A DNA stretch of 64,000 nt from Protonemura montana (GCA_947568835.1 CANOQG010000007.1:5270001-5334000); one strand, 5' to 3'; positions 39,800 to 54,063 are shown, counted from the stretch's first letter. Translations and numbers: made by a program. The notes: generated by a model from the letters alone, not told the origin.

Positions 39800-42700
39800 C
39801 ATGTCCTGCCCCATGTCCTGCCCCATGTCCTGTCCCATGTCCTGCCCCATGTTTTGCCCCATGTCCTGTCCAATGTCCTGCCTCACGTCCTGCCCCATGT
39901 CCTGCCCCATGTCCTGTCCCATGTCCTGCCCCATGTCATGCCCCATGTCCTGCCCCATGTCCTGCCCCATGTCCCATGTCCTACCCCATGTCCTGCCCTT
40001 TGTCCTGTCCCATTTCCTGCCCCATGTCCTGCCCCATGTCCTGCCCCATGTCCTGCCCCATGTCCTGCCCCATGTCTTGCCCCATGTCCCATGTCCTGCC
40101 CCATGTCCTGCCCCATGTCCTGCCCCATGTCCTTCCCTATGTCCTGTCCCATGTCCTGCCCCATGTCCTGCCCCATGTCCTGCTCCATGTCCTCCCCCTG
40201 TTATGCCCCATGTCCCATGTCCTGCCCCATGTCCTGCCCCATGTCCTGCCCCATGTCCTGCCCTATGTCTTGTCCCATGTCCTGCCCCATGTCCTGCCCC
40301 ATGTCCTAGCCTATGTCCTGCCCCATGTCTTGCCCCATGTCCCATGTCCTGCCCCATGTCCTGCCCCATGTCCTGCCCCATGTCCTGCTCCATGTCCTGC
40401 CCCATGTCCTGCCCCATGTCCCATGTCATGCCCCATGTCCTGCCCCATGTCCTGCCCCATGTCCTGTCCCATGTCCTGCTCCATGTCCTGCCCCATGTCT
40501 TGCCCCATGTCCCATGTCCTGCCTCATGTCCTGCCCCATGTCCTGCCCCATGTCCTGCCCCATGTCCTGCCCCATGTCCTGCCCCATGTCCTGCCCTATG
40601 TCCTGCCCCATGTCCTGCCCCATGTCCTGCCCTATGTCCTGTCCCATGTCCTGTCCCATGTCATGTCCCATGTCCTGCTCCATGTCCTGCCCCATGTCCT
40701 GCCCCATGTCCTGCTCCATGTCCTGCCCCATGTCCTGCCCCATGTCCCATGTCATGCCCCAGGTCCTGCCCCATGTCCTGCCCCATGTCCTGCCCCATGT
40801 CCTGCCCCATGTCCTGCCCTATGTCCTGTCCCATGTCCTGCCCCTTGTCCTGCCCCATGTCCTGCTACATGTCCTGCCCCATGTCCCATGTCCTGCCCCA
40901 TTTCCTGCCCCATGTCCTGCCCCATGTCCTGCCCCATGTCCTGCCACATGTCCTGCCCCATGTCCTGCCCCATGTCCTGTCCCATGTCCTGCCCCATGTC
41001 CTGCCCCATGTCCTGCCCCTAGTCCTGCCCTATGTCCTGTCCCATGTCCTGCCCCATGTCCTGCCCCATGTCCTGCCCCATGTCCTGCCCCATGTCCTGT
41101 CCCATGTCCTGCCCCATGTCCTGCCCCATGTCCTGCCCCATGTCCTGCCCTATGTCCTGTCCCATGTCCTGCCCCATGTCCTGCCCCATGTCCTGCCCTA
41201 TGTCCTGCCCCATGTCTTGCCCCATGTCCCATGTCCTGCCCCATGTCCTGCCCCATGTCCTGCCCCATGTCCTGCCCTATGTCCTGCCCCATGTCCTGCC
41301 CCATTTTCTGCTCCATGTCCCGCCCCATGTCCTGCCCCATGTCCCATGTCATGCCCCATGTCCTGCCCCATGTCCTGCCCCATGTCCTGTCCCATGTCCT
41401 GCTCCATGTCCTGCCCCATGTCTTACCTCATGTCCCATGTCCTGCCTCATGTCCTGCCCCATGTCCTGCCCCATATCCTGCCCCATGTCCTGCCCCATGT
41501 CCTGCCCCATGTCCTGCCCCATGTCTTGCCCCATGTCCCATGTCCTGCCCCATGTCCTGCCCCATGTCCTGCCCCATGTCCTTCCCTATGTCCTGTCCCA
41601 TGTCCTGCCCCATGTCCTGCCCCATGTCCTGCTCCGTGTCCTCCCCCTGTTATGCCCCATGTCCCATGTCCTGCCCCATGTCCTGCCCCATGTCCTGCCC
41701 CATGTCCTGCCCTATGTCTTGTCCCATGTCCTGCCCCATGTCCTGCCCCATGTCCTGCCCTATGTCCTGCCCCATGTCTTGCCCCATGTCCCATGTCCTG
41801 CCCCATGTCCTGCCCCATGTCCTGCCCCATGTCCTGCTCCATGTCCTGCCCCATGTCCTGCCCCATGTCCCATGTCATGCCCCATGTCCTGCCCCATGTC
41901 CTGCCCCATGTCCTGTCCCATGTCCTGCTCCATGTCCTGCCCCATGTCTTGCCCCATGTCCCATGTCCTGCCTCATGTCCTGCCCCATGTCCTGCCCCAT
42001 GTCCTGCCCCATGTCCTGCCCCATGTCCTGCCCCATGTCCTGCCCTATGTCCTGCCCCATGTCCTTCCCCATGTCCTGCTCCATGTCCTGCCCCATGTCC
42101 CATGTCCTGCCCCATGTCCTGCCCCATGTCCTGTCCCATGTCCTGCCCCATGTCCTGCCCCATGTCCTGCCCCATGTCCTGCCCCATGTCCTGCCCCATG
42201 TCCTGCCCCATGTCCTGTCCCATGTCCTGCCCCATGTCCTGCCCCATGTCCTGCCCCAAGTCCTGCCTCATGTCCTGCCCCATGTCCTGACCCATGTCCT
42301 GCCCCATGTCCTGCCCCATGTCCTGCCGTATGTCCTGCCCCATGTCCAGCCCCATGTCCTGCTCCATGTCCTGCCCCATGTCCCATGTCCTGCCCCATGT
42401 CCTGCCCCATGTCCTGTCCCATGTCCTGCCCCATGTCCTGCCCCATGTCCTGCCCCATGTCCTGCCCCATGTCCTGTCCCATGTCATGTCCCATGTCCTG
42501 CTCCATGTCCTGCCCCATGTCCTGCCCCATGTCCCATGTCCTGCCTCATGTCCTGCCCCATGTCCTGCCCCATGTCCTGCCCCATGTCCTGCCCCATGTC
42601 TTGCCCCATGTCCCATGTCCTGCCTCATGTCCTGCCCCATGTCCTGCCCCATGTCCTGCCCCATGTCCTGCCCCATGTCCTGCCCCATGTCCTGCCCTAT

Positions 42701-43656
42701 GTCCTGCCCCATGTCCTGCCCCATGTCCTGCCCTATGTCCTGCCCCATGTCCTGCCCTATGTCCTGCCCCATGTCCTTCCCCATGTCCTGCTCCATGTCC
42801 TGCCCCATGTCCCATGTCCTGCCCCATGTCCTGCCCCATGTCCTGTCCCTTGTCCTGCCCCATGTCCTGACCCATGTCCTGCCCCATGTCCTGCCCCATG
42901 TCCTGCCGTATGTCCTGTCCCATGTCATGTCCCATGTCCTGCTCCATGTCCTGCCCCATGTCCTGCCCCATGTCCCATGTCCTGCCTCATGTCCTGCCCC
43001 ATGTCCCGCTCCATGTCCTCCCCCTGTCCTGCCTCATGTCCCATGTCCTGCCCCATGTCCTGCCCCATGTCCTGCCCCATGTCCTGCCCCATGTCCTGTC
43101 CCATGTCCTGCCCCATGTTTTGCCCCATGTCCTGTCCAATGTCCTGCCTCATGTCCTGCCCCATGTCCTGCCCCATGTCCTGCCCCATGTCCTGCCCCAT
43201 GTCCTGTCCCATGTCCTGCCCCATGTCATGCCCCATGTCCTGCCCCATGTCCTGCCCCATGTCCCATGTCCTACCCCATGTCCTGCTCTTTGTCCTGTCC
43301 CATTTCCTGCCCCATGTCCTGCCCCATGTCCTGCCCCATGTCCTGCCCCATGTCCTGCCCCATGTCTTGCCCCATGTCCCATGTCCTGCCCCATGTCCTG
43401 CCCCATGTCCTGCCCCATGTCCTTCCCTATGTCCTGTCCCATGTCCTGCCCCATGTCCTGCCCCATGTCCTGCTCCATGTCCTCCCCCTGTTATGCCCCA
43501 TGTCCCATGTCCTGCCCCATGTCCTGCCCCATGTCCTGCCCCATGTCCTGCCCTATGTCTTGTCCCATGTCCTGCCCCATGTCCTGCCCCATGTCCTGCC
43601 CTATGTCCTGCCCCATGTCTTGCCCCATGTCCCATGTCCTGCCCCATGTCCTGCTC
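39800..43656 (+). repeat. Near-triplicate 3.86-kb higher-order repeat, copy 2
   Basis: This is a tandem copy of the preceding block, lacking 72 bp in two whole-unit losses. A private change, CCTAGCC, lies at 40,306-40,312. The TGA pair is at 42,290/42,870 with the conserved 580-bp spacing. Confidence 0.88.
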
Positions 43657-46265
43657 CATGTCCTGCCCCATGTCCTGCCCCATGTCCTGTCCCATGTCCT
43701 GCCCCATGTTTTGCCCCATGTCCTGTCCAATGTCCTGCCTCACGTCCTGCCCCATGTCCTGCCCCATGTCCTGTCCCATGTCCTGCCCCATGTCATGCCC
43801 CATGTCCTGCCCCATGTCCTGCCCCATGTCCCATGTCCTACCCCATGTCCTGCCCTTTGTCCTGTCCCATTTCCTGCCCCATGTCCTGCCCCATGTCCTG
43901 CCCCATGTCCTGCCCCATGTCCTGCCCCATGTCTTGCCCCATGTCCCATGTCCTGCCCCATGTCCTGCCCCATGTCCTGCCCCATGTCCTTCCCTATGTC
44001 CTGTCCCATGTCCTGCCCCATGTCCTGCCCCATGTCCTGCTCCATGTCCTCCCCCTGTTATGCCCCATGTCCCATGTCCTGCCCCATGTCCTGCCCCATG
44101 TCCTGCCCCATGTCCTGCCCTATGTCTTGTCCCATGTCCTGCCCCATGTCCTGCCCAATGTCCTGCCCTATGTTCTGCCACATGTCTTGCCCCATGTCCC
44201 ATGTCCTGCCCCATGTCCTGCCCCATGTCCTGCCCCATGTCCTGCTCCATGTCCTGCCCCATGTCCTGCCCCATGTCCCATGTCATGCCCCATGTCCTGC
44301 CCCATGTCCTGCCCCATGTCCTGTCCCATGTCCTGCTCCATGTCCTGCCCCATGTCTTGCCCCATGTCCCATGTCCTGCCTCATGTCCTGCCCCATGTCC
44401 TGCCCCATGTCCTGCCCCATGTCCTGCCCCATGTCCTGCCCCATGTCCTGCCCTATGTCCTGCCCCATGTCCTGCCCCATGTCCTGCCCTATGTCCTGTC
44501 CCATGTCCTGTCCCATGTCATGTCCCATGTCCTGCTCCATGTCCTGCCCCATGTCCTGCCCCATGTCCTGCCCCATGTCCTGCCCCATGTCCTGCTCCAT
44601 GTCCTGCCCCATGTCCTGCCCCATGTCCCATGTCATGCCCCAGGTCCTGCCCCATGTCCTGCCCCATGTCCTGCCCCATGTCCTGCCCCATGTCCTGCCC
44701 TATGTCCTGTCCCATGTCCTGCCCCTTGTCCTGCCCCATGTCCTGCTACATGTCCTGCCCCATGTCCCATGTCCTGCCCCATTTCCTGCCCCATGTCCTG
44801 CCCCATGTCCTGCCCCATGTCCTGCCACATGTCCTGCCCCATGTCCTGCCCCATGTCCTGTCCCATGTCCTGCCCCATGTCCTGCCCCATGTCCTGCCCC
44901 TAGTCCTGCCCTATGTCCTGTCCCATGTCCTGCCCCATGTCCTGCCCCATGTCCTGTCCCATGTCCTGCCTCATGTCCTGCCCCATGTCCTGCCCTATGT
45001 CCTGCCCCATGTCCTGCCCCATGTCCTGTCCCATGTCCTGCCCCATGTCCTGCCCCATGTCCTGCCCCATGTCCTGCCCTATGTCCTGTCCCATGTCCTG
45101 CCCCATGTCCTGCCCCATGTCCTGCCCTATGTCCTGCCCCATGTCTTGCCCCATGTCCCATGTCCTGCCCCATGTCCTGCCCCATGTCCTGCCCCATGTC
45201 CTGCCCTATGTCCTGCCCCATGTCCTGCCCCATTTTCTGCTCCATGTCCCGCCCCATGTCCTGCCCCATGTCCCATGTCATGCCCCATGTCCTGCCCCAT
45301 GTCCTGCCCCATGTCCTGTCCTATGTCCTGCTCCATGTCCTGCCCCATGTCTTACCTCATGTCCCATGTCCTGCCTCATGTCCTGCCCCATGTCCTGCCC
45401 CATATCCTGCCCCATGTCCTGCCCCATGTCCTGCCCCATGTCCTGCCCCATGTCTTGCCCCATGTCCCATGTCCTGCCCCATGTCCTGCCCCATGTCCTG
45501 CCCCATGTCCTTCCCTATGTCCTGTCCCATGTCCTGCCCCATGTCCTGCCCCATGTCCTGCTCCATGTCCTCCCCCTGTTATGCCCCATGTCCCATGTCC
45601 TGCCCCATGTCCTGCCCCATGTCCTGCCCCATGTCCTGCCCTATGTCTTGTCCCATGTCCTGCCCCATGTCCTGCCCCATGTCCTGCCCTATGTCCTGCC
45701 CCATGTCTTGCCCCATGTCCCATGTCCTGCCCCATGTCCTGCCCCATGTCCTGCCCCATGTCCTGCTCCATGTCCTGCCCCATGTCCTGCCCCATGTCCC
45801 ATGTCATGCCCCATGTCCTGCCCCATGTCCTGCCCCATGTCCTGTCCCATGTCCTGCGCCATGTCCTGCCCCATGTCTTGCCCCATGTCCCATGTCCTGC
45901 CCCATGTCCTGCCCCATGTCCTGCCCCATGTCCTGCCCCATGTCCTGCCCTATGTCCTGCCCCATGTCCTTCCCCATGTCCTGCTCCATGTCCTGCCCCA
46001 TGTCCCATGTCCTGCCCCATGTCCTGCCCCATGTCCTGTCCCATGTCCTGCCCCATGTCCTGCCCCATGTCCTGCCCCATGTCCTGCCCCATGTCCTGCC
46101 CCATGTCCTGCCCCATGTCCTGTCCCATGTCCTGCCCCATGTCCTGCCCCATGTCCTGCCCCAAGTCCTGCCTCATGTCCTGCCCCATGTCCTGACCCAT
46201 GTCCTGCCCCATGTCCTGCCCCATGTCCTGCCGTATGTCCTGCCCCATGTCCTGCCCCATGTCCT
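43657..46265 (+). repeat. Near-triplicate higher-order repeat, partial copy 3
   Basis: The match to copy 2 is at offsets of 3,857, then 3,881, 3,929 and 3,905 bp. This copy keeps the 24- and 48-bp segments that copy 2 lost and has itself lost 24 bp near 45,900. A cluster of private substitutions lies at 44,155-44,180 (CCCAATG, CATGTTCTGCCACATG). The match stops near 46,265, where CTGCCCTATG replaces CTGCTCC. Confidence 0.85.
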
Positions 46266-49132
46266 GCCCTATGTCCTGTCCCATGTCCTGTCCCATGTCA
46301 TGTCCCATGTCCTGCTCCATGTCCTGCCCCATGTCCTGCCCCATGTCCCATGTCCTGCCTCATGTCCTGCCCCATGTCCTGCCCCATGTCCTGCCCCATG
46401 TCCTGCCCCATGTCTTGCCCCATGTCCCATGTCCTGCCTCATGTCCTGCCCCATGTCCTGCCCCATGTCCTGCCCCATGTCCTGCCCCATGTCCTGCCCC
46501 ATGTCCTGCCCTATGTCCTGCCCCATGTCCTGCCCCATGTCTTGCCCTATGTCCTGCCCCATGTCCTGCCCTATGTCCTGCCCCATGTCCTTCCCCATGT
46601 CCTGCTCCATGTCCTGCCCCATGTCCCATGTCCTGCCCCATGTCCTGCCCCATGTCCTGTCCCATGTCCTGCCCCATGTCCTGACCCATGTCCTGCCCCA
46701 TGTCCTGCCCCATGTCCTGCCGTATGTCCTGTCCCATGTCATGTCCCATGTCCTGCTCCATGTCCTGCCCCATGTCCTGCCCCATGTCCCATGTCCTGCC
46801 TCATGTCCTGCCCCATGTCCCGCTCCATGTCCTCCCCCTGTCCTGCCTCATGTCCCATGTCCTGCCCCATGTCCTGCCCCATGTCCTGCCCCATGTCCTG
46901 CCCCATGTCCTGTCCCATGTCCTGCCCCATGTTTTGCCCCATGTCCTGTCCAATGTCCTGCCTCATGTCCTGCCCCATGTCCTGCCCCATGTCCTGCCCC
47001 ATGTCATGCCCCATGTCCTGCCCCATGTCCTGCCCCATGTCCCATGTCCTACCCCATGTCCTGCCCTTTGTCCTGTCCCATTTCCTGCCCCATGTCCTGC
47101 CCCATGTCCTGCCCCATGTCCTGCCCCATGTCCTGCCGCATGTCTTGCCCCATGTCCCATGTCCTGCCCCATGTCCTGCCCCATGTCCTGCCCCATGTCC
47201 TTCCCTATGTCCTGTCCCATGTCCTGCCCCATGTCCTGCCCCATGTCCTGCTCCATGTCCTCCCCCTGTTATGCCCCATGTCCCATGTCCTGCCCCATGT
47301 CCTGCCCCATGTCCTGCCCCATGTCCTGCCCTATGTCTTGTCCCATGTCCTGCCCCATGTCCTGCCCCATGTCCTGCCCTATGTCCTGCCCCATGTCTTG
47401 CCCCATGTCCCATGTCCTGCCCCATGTCCTGCCCCATGTCCTGCCCCATGTCCTGCTCCATGTCTTGCCCCATGTCCTGCCCCATGTCCCATGTCATGCC
47501 CCATGTCCTGCCCCATGTCCTGCCCCATGTCCTGTCCCATGTCCTGCTCCATGTCCTGCCCCATGTCTTGCCCCATGTCCCATGTCCTGCCTCATGTCCT
47601 GCCCCATGTCCTGCCCCATGTCCTGCCCCATGTCCTGCCCCATGTCCTGCCCCATGTCCTGCCCTATGTCCTGCCCCATGTCCTGCCCCATGTCCTGCCC
47701 TATGTCCTGTCCCATGTCCTGTCCCATGTCATGTCCCATGTCCTGCTCCATGTCCTGCCCCATGTCCTGCCCCATGTCCTGCCCTATGTCCTGCCCCATG
47801 TCCTGCCCCATGTCCTGCTCCATGTCCTGCCCCATGTCCTGCCCCATGTCCCATGTCATGCCCCAGGTCCTGCCCCATGTCCTGCCCCATGTCCTGCCCC
47901 ATGTCCTGCCCCATGTCCTGCCCTATGTCCTGTCCCATGTCCTGCCCCTTGTCCTGCCACATGTCCTGCTACATGTCCTGCCCCATGTCCCATGTCCTGC
48001 CCCATTTCCTGCCCCATGTCCTGCCCCATGTCCTGCCCCATGTCCTGCCACATGTCCTGCCCCATGTCCTGCCCCATGTCCTGTCCCATGTCCTGCCCCA
48101 TGTCCTGCCCCATGTCCTGCCCCTAGTCCTGCCCTATGTCCTGTCCCATGTCCTGCCCCATGTCCTGCCCCATGTCCTGTCCCATGTCCTGCCTCATGTT
48201 TTGCCCCATGTCCTGCCCTATGTCCTGCCCCATGTCCTGCCCCATGTCCTGTCCCATGTCCTGCCCCATGTCCTGACCCATGTCCTGCCCCATGTCCTGC
48301 CCTATGTCCTGTCCCATGTCCTGCCCCATGTCCTGCCCCATGTCCTGCCCTATGTCCTGCCCCATATCTTGCCCCATGTCCCATGTCCTGCCCCATGTCC
48401 TGCCCCATGTCCTGCCCCATGTCCTGCCCTATGTCCTGCCCCATGTCCTGCCCCATTTTCTGCTCCATGTCCCGCCCCATGTCCTGCCCCATGTCCCATG
48501 TCATGCCCCATGTCCTGCCCCATGTCCTGCCACATGTCCTGTCCCATGTCCTGCTCCATGTCCTGCCCCATGTCTTACCTCATGTCCCATGTCCTGCCTC
48601 ATGTCCTGCCCCATGTCCTGCCCCATATCCTGCCCCATGTCCAGCCCCATGTCCTGCCCCATGTCCTTCCCCATGTCCTGCTCCATGTCCTGCCCCATGT
48701 CTCATGTCCTGCCCCATGTCCTGCCCCATGTCCTGTCCCATGTCCTGCCCCATGTCCTGCCCCATGTCCTGCCCCATGTCCTGCCCCATGTCCTGCCCCA
48801 TGTCCTGCCCCATGTCCTGTCCCATGTCCTGCCCCATGTCCTGCCCCATGTCCTGCCCCAAGTCCTGCCTCATGTCCTGCCCCATGTCCTGACCCATGTC
48901 CTGCCCCATGTCCTGCCCCATGTCCTGTCTCATGTCATGTCCCATGTCCTGCTCCATGTCCTGCCCCATGTCCTGCCCCATGTCCCATGTCCTGCCTCAT
49001 GTCCTGCCCCATGTCCTGCTCCATGTCCTGCCCCATGTCCCATGTCCTGCCCCATGTCCTGCCCCATGTCCTGTCCCATGTCCTGCCCCATGTCCTGCCC
49101 CATGTCCTGCCCCATGTCCTGCCCCATGTCCT
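44275..49132 (+). repeat. 4.9-kb tandem higher-order repeat, copy 1
   Basis: It is followed directly by a copy at 49,133. The offset grows in whole-unit steps: 4,858, then 4,882 (+24) and 4,918 (+36), the last at about 46,990 where this copy lacks three units. It contains two TAG landmarks (44,903 and 48,126) and a TGA pair with the shorter 489-bp spacing (46,195/46,684). Confidence 0.88.
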
Positions 49133-52100
49133 GTCCCATGTCATGCCCCATGTCCTGCCCCATGTCCTGCCCCATGTCCTGTCCCATGTCCTGCTCCATG
49201 TCCTGCCCCATGTCTTGCCCCATGTCCCATGTCCTGCCTCATGTCCTGCCCCATGTCCTGCCCCATGTCCTGCCCCATGTCCTGCCCCATGTCCTGCCCC
49301 ATGTCCTGCCCTATGTCCTGCCCCATGTCCTGCCCCATGTCCTGCCCTATGTCCTGTCCCATGTCCTGTCCCATGTCATGTCCCATGTCCTGCTCCATGT
49401 CCTGCCCCATGTCCTGCCCCATGTCCTGCCCCATGTCCTGCCCCATGTCCTGCTCCATGTCCTGCCCCATGTCCTGCCCCATGTCCCATGTCATGCCCCA
49501 GGTCCTGCCCCATGTCCTGCCCCATGTCCTGCCCCATGTCCTGCCCCATGTCCTGCCCTATGTCCTGTCCCATGTCCTGCCCCTTGTCCTGCCCCATGTC
49601 CTGCTACATGTCCTGCCCCATGTCCCATGTCCTGCCCCATTTCCTGCCCCATGTCCTGCCCCATGTCCTGCCCCATGTCCTGCCACATGTCCTGCCCCAT
49701 GTCCTGCCCCATGTCCTGTCCCATGTCCTGCCCCATGTCCTGCCCCATGTCCTGCCCCTAGTCCTGCCCTATGTCCTGTCCCATGTCCTGCCCCATGTCC
49801 TGCCCCATGTCCTGTCCCATGTCCTGCCTCATGTCCTGCCCCATGTCCTGCCCTATGTCCTGCCCCATGTCCTGCCCCATGTCCTGTCCCATGTCCTGCC
49901 CCATGTCCTGCCCCATGTCCTGCCCCATGTCCTGCCCTATGTCCTGTCCCATGTCCTGCCCCATGTCCTGCCCCATGTCCTGCCCTATGTCCTGCCCCAT
50001 GTCTTGCCCCATGTCCCATGTCCTGCCCCATGTCCTGCCCCATGTCCTGCCCCATGTCCTGCCCTATGTCCTGCCCCATGTCCTGCCCCATTTTCTGCTC
50101 CATGTCCCGCCCCATGTCCTGCCCCATGTCCCATGTCATGCCCCATGTCCTGCCCCATGTCCTGCCCCATGTCCTGTCCTATGTCCTGCTCCATGTCCTG
50201 CCCCATGTCTTACCTCATGTCCCATGTCCTGCCTCATGTCCTGCCCCATGTCCTGCCCCATATCCTGCCCCATGTCCTGCCCCATGTCCTGCCCCATGTC
50301 CTGCCCCATGTCTTGCCCCATGTCCCATGTCCTGCCCCATGTCCTGCCCCATGTCCTGCCCCATGTCCTTCCCTATGTCCTGTCCCATGTCCTGCCCCAT
50401 GTCCTGCCCCATGTCCTGCTCCATGTCCTCCCCCTGTTATGCCCCATGTCCCATGTCCTGCCCCATGTCCTGCCCCATGTCCTGCCCCATGTCCTGCCCT
50501 ATGTCTTGTCCCATGTCCTGCCCCATGTCCTGCCCCATGTCCTGCCCTATGTCCTGCCCCATGTCTTGCCCCATGTCCCATGTCCTGCCCCATGTCCTGC
50601 CCCATGTCCTGCCCCATGTCCTGCTCCATGTCCTGCCCCATGTCCTGCCCCATGTCCCATGTCATGCCCCATGTCCTGCCCCATGTCCTGCCCCATGTCC
50701 TGTCCCATGTCCTGCGCCATGTCCTGCCCCATGTCTTGCCCCATGTCCCATGTCCTGCCTCATGTCCTGCCCCATGTCCTGCCCCATGTCCTGCCCCATG
50801 TCCTGCCCCATGTCCTGCCCCATGTCCTGCCCTATGTCCTGCCCCATGTCCTTCCCCATGTCCTGCTCCATGTCCTGCCCCATGTCCCATGTCCTGCCCC
50901 ATGTCCTGCCCCATGTCCTGTCCCATGTCCTGCCCCATGTCCTGCCCCATGTCCTGCCCCATGTCCTGCCCCATGTCCTGCCCCATGTCCTGCCCCATGT
51001 CCTGTCCCATGTCCTGCCCCATGTCCTGCCCCATGTCCTGCCCCAAGTCCTGCCTCATGTCCTGCCCCATGTCCTGACCCATGTCCTGCCCCATGTCCTG
51101 CCCCATGTCCTGCCGTATGTCCTGCCCCATGTCCTGCCCCATGTCCTGCCCTATGTCCTGTCCCATGTCCTGTCCCATGTCATGTCCCATGTCCTGCTCC
51201 ATGTCCTGCCCCATGTCCTGCCCCATGTCCCATGTCCTGCCTCATGTCCTGCCCCATGTCCTGCCCCATGTCCTGCCCCATGTCCTGCCCCATGTCTTGC
51301 CCCATGTCCCATGTCCTGCCTCATGTCCTGCCCCATGTCCTGCCCCATGTCCTGCCCCATGTCCTGCCCCATGTCCTGCCCCATGTCCTGCCCTATGTCC
51401 TGCCCCATGTCCTGCCCCATGTCTTGCCCTATGTCCTGCCCCATGTCCTGCCCTATGTCCTGCCCCATGTCCTTCCCCATGTCCTGCTCCATGTCCTGCC
51501 CCATGTCCCATGTCCTGCCCCATGTCCTGCCCCATGTCCTGTCCCATGTCCTGCCCCATGTCCTGACCCATGTCCTGCCCCATGTCCTGCCCCATGTCCT
51601 GCCGTATGTCCTGTCCCATGTCATGTCCCATGTCCTGCTCCATGTCCTGCCCCATGTCCTGCCCCATGTCCCATGTCCTGCCTCATGTCCTGCCCCATGT
51701 CCCGCTCCATGTCCTCCCCCTGTCCTGCCTCATGTCCCATGTCCTGCCCCATGTCCTGCCCCATGTCCTGCCCCATGTCCTGCCCCATGTCCTGTCCCAT
51801 GTCCTGCCCCATGTTTTGCCCCATGTCCTGTCCAATGTCCTGCCTCATGTCCTGCCCCATGTCCTGCCACATGTCCTGCCCCATGTCCTGCCCCATGTCC
51901 TGTCCCATGTCCTGCCCCATGTCATGCCCCATGTCCTGCCCCATGTCCTGCCCCATGTCCCATGTCCTACCCCATGTCCTGCCCTTTGTCCTGTCCCATT
52001 TCCTGCCCCATGTCCTGCCCCATGTCCTGCCCCATGTCCTGCCCCATGTCCTGCCGCATGTCTTGCCCCATGTCCCATGTCCTGCCCCATGTCCTGCCCC

Positions 52101-54063
52101 ATGTCCTGCCCCATGTCCTTCCCTATGTCCTGTCCCATGTCCTGCCCCATGTCCTGCCCCATGTCCTGCTCCATGTCCTCCCCCTGTTATGCCCCATGTC
52201 CCATGTCCTGCCCCATGTCCTGCCCCATGTCCTGCCCCATGTCCTGCCCTATGTCTTGTCCCATGTCCTGCCCCATGTCCTGCCCCATGTCCTGCCCTAT
52301 GTCCTGCCCCATGTCTTGCCCCATGTCCCATGTCCTGCCCCATGTCCTGCCCCATGTCCTGCCCCATGTCCTGCTCCATGTCTTGCCCCATGTCCTGCCC
52401 CATGTCCCATGTCATGCCCCATGTCCTGCCCCATGTCCTGCCCCATGTCCTGTCCCATGTCCTGCTCCATGTCCTGCCCCATGTCTTGCCCCATGTCCCA
52501 TGTCCTGCCTCATGTCCTGCCCCATGTCCTGCCCCATGTCCTGCCCCATGTCCTGCCCCATGTCCTGCCCCATGTCCAGCCCTATGTCCTGCCCCATGTC
52601 CTGCCCCATGTCCTGCCCTATGTCCTGTCCCATGTCCTGTCCCATGTCATGTCCCATGTCCTGCTCCATGTCCTGCCCCATGTCCTGCCCCATGTCCTGC
52701 CCTATGTCCTGCCCCATGTCCTGCCCCATGTCCTGCTCCATGTCCTGCCCCATGTCCTGCCCCATGTCCCATGTCATGCCCCAGGTCCTGCCCCATGTCC
52801 TGCCCCATGTCCTGCCCCATGTCCTGCCCCATGTCCTGCCCTATGTCCTGTCCCATGTCCTGCCCCTTGTCCTGCCCCATGTCCTGCTACATGTCCTGCC
52901 CCATGTCCCATGTCCTGCCCCATTTCCTGCCCCATGTCCTGCCCCATGTCCTGCCCCATGTCCTGCCACATGTCCTGCCCCATGTCCTGCCCCATGTCCT
53001 GTCCCATGTCCTGCCCCATGTCCTGCCCCATGTCCTGCCCCTAGTCCTGCCCTATGTCCTGTCCCATGTCCTGCCCCATGTCCTGCCCCATGTCCTGTCC
53101 CATGTCCTGCCTCATGTTTTGCCCCATGTCCTGCCCTATGTCCTGCCCCATGTCCTGCCCCATGTCCTGTCCCATGTCCTGCCCCATGTCCTGACCCATG
53201 TCCTGCCCCATGTCCTGCCCTATGTCCTGTCCCATGTCCTGCCCCATGTCCTGCCCCATGTCCTGCCCTATGTCCTGCCCCATATCTTGCCCCATGTCCC
53301 ATGTCCTGCCCCATGTCCTGCCCCATGTCCTGCCCCATGTCCTGCCCTATGTCCTGCCCCATGTCCTGCCCCATTTTCTGCTCCATGTCCCGCCCCATGT
53401 CCTGCCCCATGTCCCATGTCATGCCCCATGTCCTGCCCCATGTCCTGCCACATGTCCTGTCCCATGTCCTGCTCCATGTCCTGCCCCATGTCTTACCTCA
53501 TGTCCCATGTCCTGCCTCATGTCCTGCCCCATGTCCTGCCCCATATCCTGCCCCATGTCCTGCCCCATGTCCTGCCCCATGTCCTTCCCCATGTCCTGCT
53601 CCATGTCCTGCCCCATGTCTCATGTCCTGCCCCATGTCCTGCCCCATGTCCTGTCCCATGTCCTGCCCCATGTCCTGCCCCATGTCCTGCCCCATGTCCT
53701 GCCCCATGTCCTGCCCCATGTCCTGCCCCATGTCCTGTCCCATGTCCTGCCCCATGTCCTGCCCCATGTCCTGCCCCAAGTCCTGCCTCATGTCCTGCCC
53801 CATGTCCTGACCCATGTCCTGCCCCATGTCCTGCCCCATGTCCTGTCTCATGTCATGTCCCATGTCCTGCTCCATGTCCTGCCCCATGTCCTGCCCCATG
53901 TCCCATGTCCTGCCTCATGTCCTGCCCCATGTCCTGCTCCATGTCCTGCCCCATGTCCCATGTCCTGCCCCATGTCCTGCCCCATGTCCTGTCCCATGTC
54001 CTGCCCCATGTCCTGCCCCATGTCCTGCCCCATGTCCTGCCCCATGTCCTGTCCCATGTCATG
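49133..54063 (+). repeat. 4.9-kb tandem higher-order repeat, copy 2
   Basis: This is a direct copy of 44,275-49,132. Landmarks are TAG at 49,761 and 53,044 and the TGA pair at 51,077/51,566 (489 bp). The match ends near 54,063, where GTCATGTCCC replaces GTCATGCCCC. Private changes include CCACATG near 51,868 and CCAGCCCTATG near 52,574. Confidence 0.88.

Noticed and set aside
40306-40312. CCTAGCC as another member of the TAG landmark series.
   Set aside because: The base context differs (G9 changed to A in CCTAGCC, against CATG changed to CTAG in the landmark) and it occurs once, so it is a private mutation of one block copy.
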